A DNA stretch of 24,489 nt from an uncultured Collinsella sp. (GCA_937982065.1 CALJMO010000056.1:1-24489), one strand, 5' to 3'; shown: positions 1 to 7,827, counted from the stretch's first letter. Made by a program: numbers and translations. The notes: generated by a model not told the origin, from the sequence alone.

Positions 1-133
1 ACGAGCGGGGGCTCCTATCTTTTTAGTGCCCTCGGATTGGGTCATAGTGTCTGTCCGCGCCAAAACAACGTCGTTCCCTTGGCTGGCTTAAAGTGGCGCT
101 TGTACCTGTGGCGTTGCCATCGCTGCCGAAGGC

Positions 134-187
134 GGCAGCTGGGGACGTTCCTTTTCTGCCGGCAGTTGGGGACACTCCTTGTGCCAG
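134..187 (+). repeat. GGGGACGTTCCTT dispersed repeat, copy 1
   Basis: About 54 bp containing GGGGACGTTCCTT, then CTGCCGGCAG, then GGGGACACTCCTTGT. The same order of blocks recurs at about 19973-20027, roughly 20 kb away, also between genes. The two halves of the unit resemble each other (GGGGACGTTCCTT against GGGGACACTCCTT), so it may be a diverged internal duplication around a GCCGGC centre. Its function is unknown. Confidence 0.7.
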
Positions 188-299
188 CGTTGCATCGAGT
201 GCTTGGGAAGATGCGACCCGGTTTTTGGCCGAATAGTGGGTCGCATTTTCCGGATGGGGTGGGTTGCGGAAAGTGCGACCTGGAATATTGCTCTGAAAC

Positions 300-376
300 G
301 GGATGCGGTTTCCCTGATGCGCCTCAAACGGAAAGCGCATCCCATTCCGGAGCTCCAAAACGGGATGCGCTTTCCG
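300..376. repeat. GGGATGCGCTTTCCG inverted-repeat cluster
   Basis: CGGAAAGCGCATCCC at 329-343 and its exact reverse complement GGGATGCGCTTTCCG at 362-376 form a 15-bp stem with an 18-nt loop. A third, near-identical arm (GGGATGCGGTTTCC) lies at 300-313, so two alternative pairings are possible. A related, less perfect structure occurs before dnaK at 15253-15304. There is no T-run after the stem, so a simple intrinsic terminator is unlikely. Confidence 0.7.
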
Positions 377-417
377 CGCGGAAGAATTGTCGCAGCTGCG
401 TTAAGCGGTGTCGCTCG

Positions 418-1086
418 TTACTCGCCCAGCACCAGCGCCGCGAGCTCTGCCTGGCTATCCACCACGTAGTCGGCGCCGGCGGCTTCCAGCTCTGCGCGGC
501 CGCGGAAGCCCCAGCTGACGCCCGCACTCTTAAGGCCGGCGTTGTGGCCGGTCAGGATATCGACATTGGAATCGCCTACGTAGAGCGTGGTCGCCGGGTC
601 GGCGCCTAGCTCTTCCATCACATGCAGCGTGACGGGTGCTTCGGGCTTGGGCGGAAACGCATCGACACGGCCCTGCACCAGCGCAAAGCGCTCGGAACCA
701 AAATACTTTTCGATAAGCGGAGCCGCCGAGACGTGGTCCTTGTTAGTGAGCACGGCAAGCTGAACGCCTGCGGCGCGCAAGCGGCCGAGCATCTCGATCG
801 TGCCGGCATAGGGAGCGGTGTGGTCTTCCTTGTGCTCGCCGTAGTAAGCCCTAAACTCGGCAAGCGTCTGCTCAAACATGCGGCCGTCGCCTGCGTACTC
901 GGCGGGCATAAAGCGCTCAACCAGCTTGAGCATGCCGTTTCCCACCTTGTAGCGGTACTCGTCAACGGCAAACGTGGGCCAGCCGTGCGCCTCGCAGGTA
1001 TGGTTGCTGGCGGCCGCCAGGTCCTCGAGCGTGTTGAGAATGGTGCCGTCCAGGTCAAAGATCACATGGGAAAAAGCTGCTGCCAT
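418..1086 (-). CDS. HAD-superfamily hydrolase, phosphoglycolate phosphatase-like
   Basis: A 222-residue haloacid-dehalogenase-type phosphatase. Motif I is FDLDGT near the N-terminus with the nucleophile Asp11 and acid/base Asp13. Motif II is the LTNKDH stretch, motif III is the lysine in FPPKPEAP, and motif IV is YVGDSNVDI. The helical cap after motif I (TLEDLAAASNH) is typical of the phosphoglycolate or pyrophosphate phosphatase branch, but the substrate cannot be read from sequence. The frame is open further upstream. The ATG at 1086 is preferred because AGGAG lies 5 nt before it and the homologous part of the fold begins there. It is the last gene of the run headed by hypF, about 105 bp after hypE; co-transcription is possible but not shown. 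A housekeeping role unrelated to hydrogenase is equally possible. Confidence 0.88.
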   Translation of the reverse strand: MAAAFSHVIFDLDGTILNTLEDLAAASNHTCEAHGWPTFAVDEYRYKVGNGMLKLVERFMPAEYAGDGRMFEQTLAEFRAYYGEHKEDHTAPYAGTIEMLGRLRAAGVQLAVLTNKDHVSAAPLIEKYFGSERFALVQGRVDAFPPKPEAPVTLHVMEELGADPATTLYVGDSNVDILTGHNAGLKSAGVSWGFRGRAELEAAGADYVVDSQAELAALVLGE

Positions 1087-1191
1087 GGGTGCTCCTGCCG
1101 CTTGAGTTGTAAAACGCACCCCATGATACTGGGCATGCGTGCCGGGCATGTTTGGAATCTGAATATCTTTAATAGCCCTGAGCCTTTGTCG

Positions 1192-2226
1192 TTAGCAAAT
1201 TCTCGGCAGCTGCTCTCCTACGAGCATGTCGAGGATGCGGGTCGAGCCCCAGCCGGTGCGCACGCGCACGGCGGGATGGGCGCCCTCGGCAAGTGGCAGC
1301 ACGCGGCCGATGATGGCGGCATTCTCGCCGTAGCGGGCGGCGCGCATGGCGCTCAGCGCGGCATCGGCTTGCTCGGCCGGCACGACGGCAACCATCTTGC
1401 CCTCGTTTGCCACCTGCAGCACATCGTAGCCGAGCATCTCGCAGGCGGCCTGCACGTCGGGACGCACGGGCACGGCATCCTCGTTGATCTCCATGGCAAC
1501 GCCGCTGGCCTGCGCAAACTCGTTGAGCGTCGAGGCCAGGCCACCGCGCGTGGGGTCGCGGAAGCAGCGTGTGTCGGGTGCTGCGGAAAGCACATCGGCA
1601 ATCAGGTGGTTGAGCGGCGCGGCGTCGCTTTCGATGGTGCTCGAAAACGCCAGACCCTCGCGTTGGCTCATGATAGCGATGCCGTGGTCGCCCAGTGTAC
1701 CCGAGACCAGGATGACATCGCCGGGCTGGCAGTTTGCGCCGCTGAGCGCCACGCCCGCAGGCACCTCGCCCACGCCGGCGGTATTGATATAGACGCCGTC
1801 GGCCCCGCCGCGCTCGACCACCTTGGTGTCGCCCGTGATTATGGACACGCCCGCCTCGTGCGCCGTCTCGGCCATCGTCTGCACAATCTGGCGGAGCCTA
1901 TCCATGGGATAGCCCTCTTCGAGGATAAAGCCGCACGACAGGTAGCGCACGTTGGCGCCCGAGGTCGCGACGTCGTTGACGGTTCCGCACACGGCAAGGC
2001 GGCCGATGTTGCCACCGGGGAAGAACTGCGGCGAGACCACAAAGCTGTCGGTCGACATGGCGATGCGCCCGCTCGCGGGCAGCGCGGCGACGCCGGCATC
2101 GTTGCCCTCGAGCAGCTCGGGCGACCCAAAGGCATCCAAAAAGACCTCGTCGATGATGCGTTTCATCATCTGGCCGCCGGAGCCGTGACCCAGCAGGACG
2201 GTGCTATCGGTAACGCTATGGGACAT
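1192..2226 (-). CDS. hypE: Hydrogenase maturation protein HypE
   Basis: 344 residues, the family's usual size. HypE receives a carbamoyl group from HypF on its C-terminal cysteine and dehydrates it, using ATP, to a thiocyanate that supplies the CN ligands of the hydrogenase iron. The protein ends in PRIC, the invariant C-terminal motif with the acceptor Cys as last residue. The N-terminus has the GHGSGGQMM motif of the PurM/AIR-synthetase-like fold, followed by LEGNDAGVAALP and AMSTDSFVVSP segments of the nucleotide-binding core. The CDS starts at an ATG 84 bp downstream of hypD. It lies in the order hypC-hypD-hypE, the usual arrangement, and its partners HypF, HypC and HypD are all encoded next to it. 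Confidence 0.97.
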   Translation of the reverse strand: MSHSVTDSTVLLGHGSGGQMMKRIIDEVFLDAFGSPELLEGNDAGVAALPASGRIAMSTDSFVVSPQFFPGGNIGRLAVCGTVNDVATSGANVRYLSCGFILEEGYPMDRLRQIVQTMAETAHEAGVSIITGDTKVVERGGADGVYINTAGVGEVPAGVALSGANCQPGDVILVSGTLGDHGIAIMSQREGLAFSSTIESDAAPLNHLIADVLSAAPDTRCFRDPTRGGLASTLNEFAQASGVAMEINEDAVPVRPDVQAACEMLGYDVLQVANEGKMVAVVPAEQADAALSAMRAARYGENAAIIGRVLPLAEGAHPAVRVRTGWGSTRILDMLVGEQLPRIC

Positions 2227-2310
2227 ATCGAAAACTCCAATCGTGGGTGGAATTATATGGGTGAGGCTCAGCGTCGACCGGTCCGCCGTCCGTTAGAACG
2301 GCGGAACCAA

Positions 2311-3423
2311 TTAGCCTCGGTAGCGGAAATATGCTGCGCAGCTGCCCTCGGAGCTCACCATGCACGGGCCGACGGGGTGCTCGGGTGTACAAGCGTGGCC
2401 GAACAGAGGGCAGTCGCTCGGCGTAAGGGCCCCGCGCAGCACGTCGCCGCAGCGGCACCCACGCGGCTCGACCGTCGCCTCAACGGGCACGTCAAAGCGA
2501 GCGCGGGCATCAAAGCGCGAGAACTCGGGGCGGATGGAAAGGCCCGAGTTGGCAATCGGCCCCAGCCCGCGCCACGTGGTGTCGCATGGCTCAAACACCT
2601 GCTCGACCAGCTGGCGCGCCACGGGGTTGCCGTCTGTGTTGACGCCACGGCGGTAGGCGTTGCCAATCGCGGGCTTGCCCTCGACAACCATCTGGACCAG
2701 CATGCAGATACCCTGCAGGATATCGACCGGTTCAAATCCTGTGACCACGCCCGGGGTATCGAACTCATCGACCAAAAAGCTAAAGGGCGTCAAGCCCGTG
2801 ATGGTGGCGACGTGTCCCGGCAGGATAAAGCCGTCGATGGCGGTCTCGGGATCGTTGGCGATGGCGCGCAGCGCCGGCGGCGTGGTCTTGTGGGCGCAAT
2901 AGACCGAGAAGTTCAAAAGCCCGCGCGCTTCGGCCTCCAAGATGGCGGCGGCGATGGTGGGCGTTGTGGTCTCAAAGCCCACGCCCATAAAAATGACCGG
3001 GCGATCGGGGTTTTGCTCGGCAATGTCGAGCGCGTCGAGCGGGGAGTAGACGATGCGAATGTCACGCCCTGCCGCTTTTTGCGCAGCGAGCGAGGTGGAT
3101 GATCCGGGCACGCGCATCATGTCGCCAAAGGTGGTGATGATGGCGCCGTCTATGTTGGCGAGCGCGATTGCGTGGTCGATGTCGCGGTTGGCGGTAACGC
3201 AGACGGGGCAACCCGGACCGCTCAGCAGTTTGAGCCCGGCCGGCATAATGGAGCGAAAGCCATAGCGCCCGATACTCACGGTATGCGTGCCGCAGACTTC
3301 CATAAGGTTGATGGCGCGGCCGCCGGCAAGCTCATGAATGCGCTCGATGAGCTCGCGAGCCAGCTTGGGATCGCGGAATGCCGAGAAGTCGATACCGGGG
3401 CGCGCCGGCTGCTCGGCCGCCAC
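2311..3423 (-). CDS. hypD: Hydrogenase maturation protein HypD
   Basis: 370 residues, the normal HypD length. HypD is the [4Fe-4S] scaffold on which, with HypC, the Fe(CN)2CO unit is assembled. Visible signatures are EVCGTHT with the first conserved Cys, GPGCPVCVT with the CxxC, the FMGVGFETTTP segment, and a Cys-rich C-terminus (RGCRCGDVL, then SDCPLFGHAC and GPCMVSSEGSCAAY) that binds the cluster. The start codon is GTG. Its first base is the last base of the hypC stop codon (TAGTG), so the two genes are translationally coupled, which fits formation of an equimolar HypC-HypD complex. Confidence 0.97.
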   Translation of the reverse strand: MAAEQPARPGIDFSAFRDPKLARELIERIHELAGGRAINLMEVCGTHTVSIGRYGFRSIMPAGLKLLSGPGCPVCVTANRDIDHAIALANIDGAIITTFGDMMRVPGSSTSLAAQKAAGRDIRIVYSPLDALDIAEQNPDRPVIFMGVGFETTTPTIAAAILEAEARGLLNFSVYCAHKTTPPALRAIANDPETAIDGFILPGHVATITGLTPFSFLVDEFDTPGVVTGFEPVDILQGICMLVQMVVEGKPAIGNAYRRGVNTDGNPVARQLVEQVFEPCDTTWRGLGPIANSGLSIRPEFSRFDARARFDVPVEATVEPRGCRCGDVLRGALTPSDCPLFGHACTPEHPVGPCMVSSEGSCAAYFRYRG

Positions 3424-3683
3424 TAGTATGCCTCGGCCGGGTTGGTGGCAAGCTGGTCTTCTTCGACCAGCTCGGACATGGCATTAACAAGCTCGAGCGT
3501 TTCCTGCGCTTCCTGCTCGTTGACAATCTGGATGCCAAAGCCGGCGTGCACGAGAACATAGTCGCCTACCTGCGCCGTCGGCACGAGTCTCAGCGAAACA
3601 GGGCGCTCGATGCCCATCATGTCGACGGTGGCCTTGAGGCCATCGTTGCGTTTGACTACTTTACCGGGAACGGCAAGGCACAT
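3423..3683 (-). CDS. hypC: Hydrogenase maturation chaperone HypC
   Basis: 86 residues in the HypC/HupF/HybG family. The N-terminus MCLAVPGKVV is diagnostic. After removal of the initiator Met, Cys2 becomes the N-terminal residue that binds iron with HypD and later contacts the hydrogenase large-subunit precursor. The rest forms the small OB-like barrel (VSLRLVPTAQVGDYVLVHAGFGIQIV) with an acidic C-terminal helix. AAAGGGGA precedes the ATG at a good distance. The gene follows hypF after a 134-bp gap with no obvious terminator and overlaps hypD by one base. Confidence 0.97.
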   Translation of the reverse strand: MCLAVPGKVVKRNDGLKATVDMMGIERPVSLRLVPTAQVGDYVLVHAGFGIQIVNEQEAQETLELVNAMSELVEEDQLATNPAEAY

Positions 3684-3817
3684 AATGTTCCCCTTTTAGA
3701 CGCTTTGCGCTGGATAGGCGCTCAATAATCCATCAGTTGATGGTAGCGCTCGCGGGGTTCGCGGGCAAACGCGTTACGCCTGTGAGACGGCTGGGCGCGG
3801 TGGGGTGCGAGGGCGAG

Positions 3818-6289
3818 CTACTGTGATGCAATCTGCGCAAGACGAGCGCTTGCGACCGCCGCCTGACCGTAGGCGATGCAGCCGTCATTGACGGGTACGG
3901 TGTGGGGGACCAAGATAGCAAGGCCCGCGCTTTTGAGCTCGCGGGTGAGGAGCTGAAGCAGAAGTCGGTTCATGAACACGCCGCCCGAGAGCGCGACGGC
4001 GTCGATGCCCTCGCGCACGCAGATATCGCTGGCGATGCGCGCCGAGGAGCGCGCGACGGCGACATGGAAGTCGAGCGCGAGCCTGTCGGCGGGCGCTCCG
4101 GCTTCAATTCCCTCCAAAAGTGCCACAAAGAGTGCTTTCTGGTCCAGAACATAGGAGCCGTCCAACCACGATGGGCCAGATGCGAAATAGCCGGCGTTAT
4201 CGTCGGAAAAATGGGCGATTTCGCTGTCGAGTGCGCGCCAGGCGGCGGCTTCGAGCTCGATGGCGGGTTCGCCCTCGTAGGTTGCCTGGCCGCAAATGCC
4301 CAAAATCGCGGCTGCGGCATCAAACAGACGACCCATGCTGCTGGTGCGCGGACTGTTGATGCCGCGCTCGATTATCGTTGCCGTTATGCTGCGCGTTTGC
4401 TCGTCAAGGCTGTTCAAAAGCCGAGCGGTACCTGGGTGCTCGAGCAGACCGAGCTCACTGATCAGGGCAAAGGCGTTGCGGCGGGCGTCGCGCACGGAGG
4501 CCGCCCCGCCGGGGAGCGCCCAGGTGCGCAAATGCGCGGCGCGCTCAAAGCCGCCAAGGCCGGCGACAAGAAACTCGCCGCCCCAAATGGTCCCATCGGT
4601 GCCGGCGCCGGTGCCGTCAAAGGCGATGCCAAGGACGCGCGCGTCGGTTGTAAGCTGGCCCGCGGCGATGGCCTCGGCCATTACGCTCGCGATATGCGCA
4701 TGATGGTGCTGCACCTCGACGAGCGGCAGATTGCATTTTCGCGCCTGCTCGCGCGCCCGCTGGCCCGATAGATAGCTGGGGTGTAAATCGCAGGCCAAGG
4801 CGGCGGGCGCCAAGTCAAAGAGATCTTCCAGGCGCGTGCGCGCGGCGTTCCAGGCATCGAAGGTCCCGCCGTTTTCAACATCGCCGATATGCTGCGACAC
4901 AAAACAGGTTGCCTCGCCGTTCGTCCCTTCACGCGTGAGCGCAATCGTGGCCTTTTGTTGTGGCCCGCAAGCGAGCACACAGGACGGAGCGCCCTCGAGC
5001 GCCGGCAACGGCAGCGGCTGGGGTGCATATCCGCGAGCGCGGCGAACGGGCATAACGATGCCGTCGACCACGCGTACCACGGAGTCGTCGTAGCGCGAGA
5101 GGATCGCGCGGTCGTTACCGAGCAACGCGTCGGCGATGCCGGCGGCAACGAGGTGTTCCCAGGCAAGGTCGTCGTCGGTCTCGATGGGTTCTTCGCTCAG
5201 GTTTCCGCTGGTCATGACGAGCGCGTACATACCGCGGGCTTCTGCCGCGGCAAGCAACAGATGCTGAAGCGGGGTGTAGGGGAGCATAACGCCAAGCTCG
5301 GGCAGGTCGCGCGCGACGGACGGTGCGAGTACGAGGGCGTCGGAAGAATCGCCGTCGTTCCCGCAAACAGCCCGCCGGCGCAGCAGCACGATGGGGCGGA
5401 TACTGCCGGCGAGCAGATCGCGTTCAGCATCGTCGATATGGCACAGGCGCCCGGCATCGGCAAGACTGCGCACCATGACGGCAAGCGGCTTATTGCTGCG
5501 ACGCTTGCGACGGCGCAGCTCGGCCACCGCCTGCTCGTTGGCAGCGTCACAGGATAGATGGAATCCGCCCAGGCCCTTGATGGCGACGATGCCACCGCTG
5601 GCCAGCAGCTCAACGCAGCGCTCGATGATAGCGTCGCTGGCCTCGCGTGTGGTGCCGACGGCCGGTGTCGCGGACGAATTCCCGCACGCATCGCTGTTTA
5701 CAGCCTCGCGCCACGTAATATGCGGCCCGCAATCAAAGCAGGCATCGGGTTGCGCGTGAAAACGCCGGTCGAGTGGGTCGGCATACTCCGCGGCACACTT
5801 GGGACACATGGGGAAACGGTCCATCGATGTGGCCGCTCGGTCATAAGGCAGCGATCGGATGATGGTAAAGCGTGGGCCGCAGTTGGTGCAGTTGATAAAG
5901 GGGTAGTGATAGCGTCGGTCGGCGGGATCGAACAACTCGCGCAGACAATCGTCGCAGGTGGCGATATCGGGCGAGACGAGCGTCGTGTGCGCGGTCTGGT
6001 CCTGCGACGCCACAATGTGAAAGCCCTGCTCGTTAGCGGCATCCCAGTTGCCGGGTGCTAGGTCTACAACCTCGACATGCTCAACGCGAGCCGCCGCGGG
6101 CGCATGCTCAGAAAGCGCGGCAACAAAAGCATCGAGCGCATCGGCCGGAGCGTGCGCCTCGATATGCACGCCGTCGCCCGAGTTGAGCACCCATCCGCAA
6201 ATGCCATGCGCCATGGCCTCGCGATACACAAACGGCCGCATGCCAACGCCCTGCACAATGCCCGTCACATGAATATGCACATGCCGCAT
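3818..6289 (-). CDS. hypF: Carbamoyltransferase HypF
   Basis: 823 residues. HypF converts carbamoyl phosphate and ATP to carbamoyl-adenylate and transfers the carbamoyl group to HypE, the first step of cyanide-ligand synthesis. All HypF domains are present in order: an acylphosphatase domain (residues 1-90, with GIVQGVGMRPFVY at 10-22); two zinc fingers of CX2CX18CX2C form (Cys112/115/134/137 and 162/165/184/187); a YrdC-like domain (GGIVAIKGLGGFHLSC and KPLAVMVR); and a Kae1-like domain (VQHHHAHIASVMAE, GIAFDGTGAGTDG, LSGGVFMN). The frame is open 147 bp further upstream. The ATG at 6289 is chosen because MRHVHIHVTG matches the family start and GAGGGGAG precedes it. The extra upstream codons run through an inverted repeat and are unlikely to be translated. 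It is somewhat longer than the E. coli protein (about 750). Confidence 0.97.
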   Translation of the reverse strand: MRHVHIHVTGIVQGVGMRPFVYREAMAHGICGWVLNSGDGVHIEAHAPADALDAFVAALSEHAPAAARVEHVEVVDLAPGNWDAANEQGFHIVASQDQTAHTTLVSPDIATCDDCLRELFDPADRRYHYPFINCTNCGPRFTIIRSLPYDRAATSMDRFPMCPKCAAEYADPLDRRFHAQPDACFDCGPHITWREAVNSDACGNSSATPAVGTTREASDAIIERCVELLASGGIVAIKGLGGFHLSCDAANEQAVAELRRRKRRSNKPLAVMVRSLADAGRLCHIDDAERDLLAGSIRPIVLLRRRAVCGNDGDSSDALVLAPSVARDLPELGVMLPYTPLQHLLLAAAEARGMYALVMTSGNLSEEPIETDDDLAWEHLVAAGIADALLGNDRAILSRYDDSVVRVVDGIVMPVRRARGYAPQPLPLPALEGAPSCVLACGPQQKATIALTREGTNGEATCFVSQHIGDVENGGTFDAWNAARTRLEDLFDLAPAALACDLHPSYLSGQRAREQARKCNLPLVEVQHHHAHIASVMAEAIAAGQLTTDARVLGIAFDGTGAGTDGTIWGGEFLVAGLGGFERAAHLRTWALPGGAASVRDARRNAFALISELGLLEHPGTARLLNSLDEQTRSITATIIERGINSPRTSSMGRLFDAAAAILGICGQATYEGEPAIELEAAAWRALDSEIAHFSDDNAGYFASGPSWLDGSYVLDQKALFVALLEGIEAGAPADRLALDFHVAVARSSARIASDICVREGIDAVALSGGVFMNRLLLQLLTRELKSAGLAILVPHTVPVNDGCIAYGQAAVASARLAQIASQ

Positions 6290-6320
6290 GCGACTCCCCT
6301 CATCAAAACCGACCAAAACA

Positions 6321-6386
6321 GGACAGGTTTTTTTGGTAGGTAAAACGCTAAACCTGCCAAAACAAACCTGTCCCTTTTTGGCAGGT
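6321..6386 (-). promoter_or_regulatory. Repeat arms with alternative pairings between nikR-like gene and hypF
   Basis: On the minus strand five arms follow one another: ACCTGCCAAAA (6386-6376), GGACAGGTTT (6373-6364), TTTTGGCAGGT (6362-6352), ACCTACCAAAA (6341-6331) and AAACCTGTCC (6330-6321). Arm 3 pairs perfectly with arm 1 (11 bp) or, with one mismatch, with arm 4, where the stem is continued by arms 2 and 5. The two folds are mutually exclusive, as in an attenuator. Neither ends in a clear T-run, so a regulatory role is inference. It could simply be a dispersed repeat, since the GGACAGG core recurs in other hairpins here. Confidence 0.5.
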
Positions 6387-6404
6387 GCGCTGCGGGAAAT
6401 CCCG

Positions 6405-6917
6405 CTACAGCCCCAGGCTCTGCCTGGTGGCGGCACACGTGAGCTCGCCGTGCTTAACGCCGCGCAGGCCCAGCAGACGGTCGGCTAGTTCGTAGACGCG
6501 CTCGCCGCGACCCTTGAGCGCCAGGATCTCCAAGCAGTTGTGGTGATCCAGATGCACGTGCATCGTCGATACGATCTCGTCGGTGTAGTCGTGCTGCACC
6601 TCGTCCAGGCGGCGCGTCAGGTCGCCGGTGTGATGGTCGTAAATCATGGTGAGCGATCCGATAACGTGCTCATCGGGCGTGCGCATCTGCTCCTTGGCAA
6701 TCGAGGCACGAATCAGGTCGCGCACGGCCTCGGAACGGTTGGCCACGTCGCCGCGGCGCGCAATCTGCTCGTCAAAGCGGCGCAGCAGGTCGTCGGGCGC
6801 GGTGACCGAAAAACGGACCAGCTCGGAGCCGGAGCCACTACAGTGGCAGCCCGCGTCACCGTCCGCCCCGTGCGGATGCTCGTGCTCGTACCCGCAGCAG
6901 TGCTCGTGTTCGGCCAC
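6405..6917 (-). CDS. nikR: NikR-like nickel-responsive regulator with His/Cys-rich N-terminal extension
   Basis: 170 residues, longer than E. coli NikR (133). From about residue 32 it follows NikR: a ribbon-helix-helix DNA-binding segment (ELVRFSVTAPDDLLRRFDEQ, NRSEAVRDLIR), then the ACT-like metal domain. The four square-planar Ni ligands of E. coli NikR (His76, His87, His89, Cys95) all have counterparts, in VQHDYTDEIV and STMHVHLDHHNC. The extra N-terminus is unusual: residues 1-26 contain six His (4, 6, 12, 14, 16, 25) and four Cys (7, 8, 24, 26). The start is GTG, one base after the stop of the upstream small gene. An in-frame TGA lies just upstream and no other start codon occurs before the DNA-binding domain, so the extension should be translated. 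A 6-bp hairpin, GCGGGA/TCCCGC (6392-6405), overlaps the stop. Its position before hypF suggests nickel control of hydrogenase genes. Confidence 0.88.
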   Translation of the reverse strand: MAEHEHCCGYEHEHPHGADGDAGCHCSGSGSELVRFSVTAPDDLLRRFDEQIARRGDVANRSEAVRDLIRASIAKEQMRTPDEHVIGSLTMIYDHHTGDLTRRLDEVQHDYTDEIVSTMHVHLDHHNCLEILALKGRGERVYELADRLLGLRGVKHGELTCAATRQSLGL

Positions 6918-6918
6918 C

Positions 6919-7167
6919 TTACACCAGCTTCACGGAGCCGACGGAGTTGTGGTCGGCCTCGATGGCTTCCTCGTAGCCCTCGAGCGCGTCATGCGCCTCG
7001 TGGAGCGCGGCCATGGCGGCCTCGAGCTTGGCGCCGATGCGCTCCATGTCAAAATTCTCGGTCGCATGCAGCAGCTGATGGCTCCACTCGTGAGCGAGCT
7101 CGATGGTGTCGTCGACCTGCTTGACGCTCATGGCAAGCTGGCTCATGTTCATTCCGACGTCATGCAT
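6919..7167 (-). CDS. Small protein of unknown function upstream of nikR-like gene
   Basis: 82 residues, not recognised. It is predicted to be almost entirely helical: amphipathic stretches such as MSVKQVDDTIELAHEWSHQL, then MERIGAKLEAAMAALHEAHD and LEGYEEAIEAD. There is no signal peptide, membrane segment or cysteine. It has five His, not arranged in an obvious metal motif. AAGGAG lies 7 nt before the ATG, and the stop is one base from the GTG of the NikR-like gene, so the two are very likely translated as a pair. This tight coupling suggests a role in nickel homeostasis or in partnering the regulator, but that is inference from position only. Confidence 0.75.
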   Translation of the reverse strand: MHDVGMNMSQLAMSVKQVDDTIELAHEWSHQLLHATENFDMERIGAKLEAAMAALHEAHDALEGYEEAIEADHNSVGSVKLV

Positions 7168-7240
7168 GGAAAATCTCCTTTTGTATGGGGCAGTTCAGTG
7201 GTTCAGATTTTACTACGCCCGCTCTGTGCGCAGCTGCATA

Positions 7241-7277
7241 AGAAAACGGGTGCGAGTCTGTGCGACCCGCACCCGTT
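7241..7277 (-). terminator. Intrinsic terminator downstream of trxA
   Basis: AACGGGTGCG (7245-7254) and CGCACCCGTT (7268-7277) form a 10-bp perfect stem with a 13-nt loop. Read on the minus strand the stem is followed by TTTTCTT. It lies 122 bp beyond the trxA stop and before the small gene at 7167, so it should separate trxA from the nikR-hyp transcription unit. Confidence 0.7.
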
Positions 7278-7398
7278 CACTGGGGGCTGTTTGTGACTAC
7301 CATACTATCCGTGGTTGCACTCGGTGCATCCAGAAGTCCGGCGAGCGGTGCAAAAGCGCTCATGGACGGCAGGCAGACGGCAACATGTAACAAGCGTA

Positions 7399-7719
7399 TT
7401 ACAGATGCTTCTCCAGCAGCGCCTGCAGCCTCGCCTTGGGCAGAGCGCCAACCGAGCGGTCAATCTCCTCGCCGTTCTTAAACACAACCAGCGTGGGGAT
7501 GCTCATGACGCCATACTTCATGGCCAGGTCCTGGTTGTCGTCGACGTTGCATTTGGCAACGGCAAGCTTGCCCGCCAGCTCATCGGCAACCTCGTCAACG
7601 ATGGGCGAGAGGGATCGACAGGGCCCGCACCACGGTGCCCAAAAATCGACCAGCACGGGCAGACTGTCGTTAACGATGGAATCGAAGTTCTCGGGGGTAA
7701 TCTGATTAATGTCAGCCAT
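7399..7719 (-). CDS. trxA: Thioredoxin
   Basis: 106 residues, the classic thioredoxin length. It is a cytoplasmic dithiol reductant of disulfides, recycled by thioredoxin reductase (not in this window). The active site FWAPWCGPC carries Cys31 and Cys34, followed by the YGVMSIPT segment with the conserved cis-proline, KNGEEIDRSVGALP and a C-terminal helix ending KHL. The frame is open upstream. The ATG at 7719 is chosen because GGAGG lies 4 nt before it and MADINQITPENF matches the usual start. A short ACGCGGC/GCCGCGT hairpin (7738-7754) lies in its leader. It is divergent from the gene at 7856 and ends before a terminator, so it appears monocistronic. Confidence 0.96.
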   Translation of the reverse strand: MADINQITPENFDSIVNDSLPVLVDFWAPWCGPCRSLSPIVDEVADELAGKLAVAKCNVDDNQDLAMKYGVMSIPTLVVFKNGEEIDRSVGALPKARLQALLEKHL

Positions 7720-7821
7720 GGTGACCTCCATAATGCGACGCGGCTCGGCCGCGTAAAACTCAGTACGACCGTGCTTATACCCAGCCGCCCGCAAAGCAAC
7801 CACTCGCGGGCAGCTCTTTTA

Positions 7822-7827
7822 TATAAT
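7822..7827 (+). promoter_or_regulatory. Putative -10 box for the gene at 7856
   Basis: A perfect TATAAT lies 29 bp before the ATG at 7856 in an otherwise GC-rich divergent gap. No good -35 hexamer was found 16-18 bp upstream, so only the -10 is proposed. Confidence 0.45.

Larger units (their letters stand above)
1..417. other. Repeat-rich intergenic region without a convincing gene
   Basis: No open frame here has a ribosome binding site together with recognisable protein character. The stretch is built from inverted repeats: a copy of a GGGGACGTTCCTT repeat at about 134-187, an ATGCGACCC/GGGTCGCAT pair at 211-219 and 238-246, and GGGATGCGCTTTCCG-type arms at 300-376. An ATG on the minus strand at 45 opens a frame (M-T-Q-S-E-G-T) that runs off the left edge. 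It could be the start of a neighbouring gene, but no clear Shine-Dalgarno sequence precedes it, so it is not called. Confidence 0.6.

Noticed and set aside
1..45. Minus-strand frame beginning M-T-Q-S-E-G-T and open to the left edge
   Set aside because: Fifteen codons with no clear Shine-Dalgarno sequence are too little evidence; mentioned only in the region description.
622..3102. 826-codon open frame on the plus strand
   Set aside because: It lies antisense to a phosphatase, HypE and HypD, which carry clear motifs and start sites. The antisense protein is rich in His, Arg, Gly and Ala with no recognisable domain, as expected from GC-rich DNA.
7278..7398. Possible small gene or RNA between trxA and its terminator
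   Set aside because: No start with a ribosome binding site on either strand and no stable conserved-looking fold; it is most simply the trxA 3' untranslated region.
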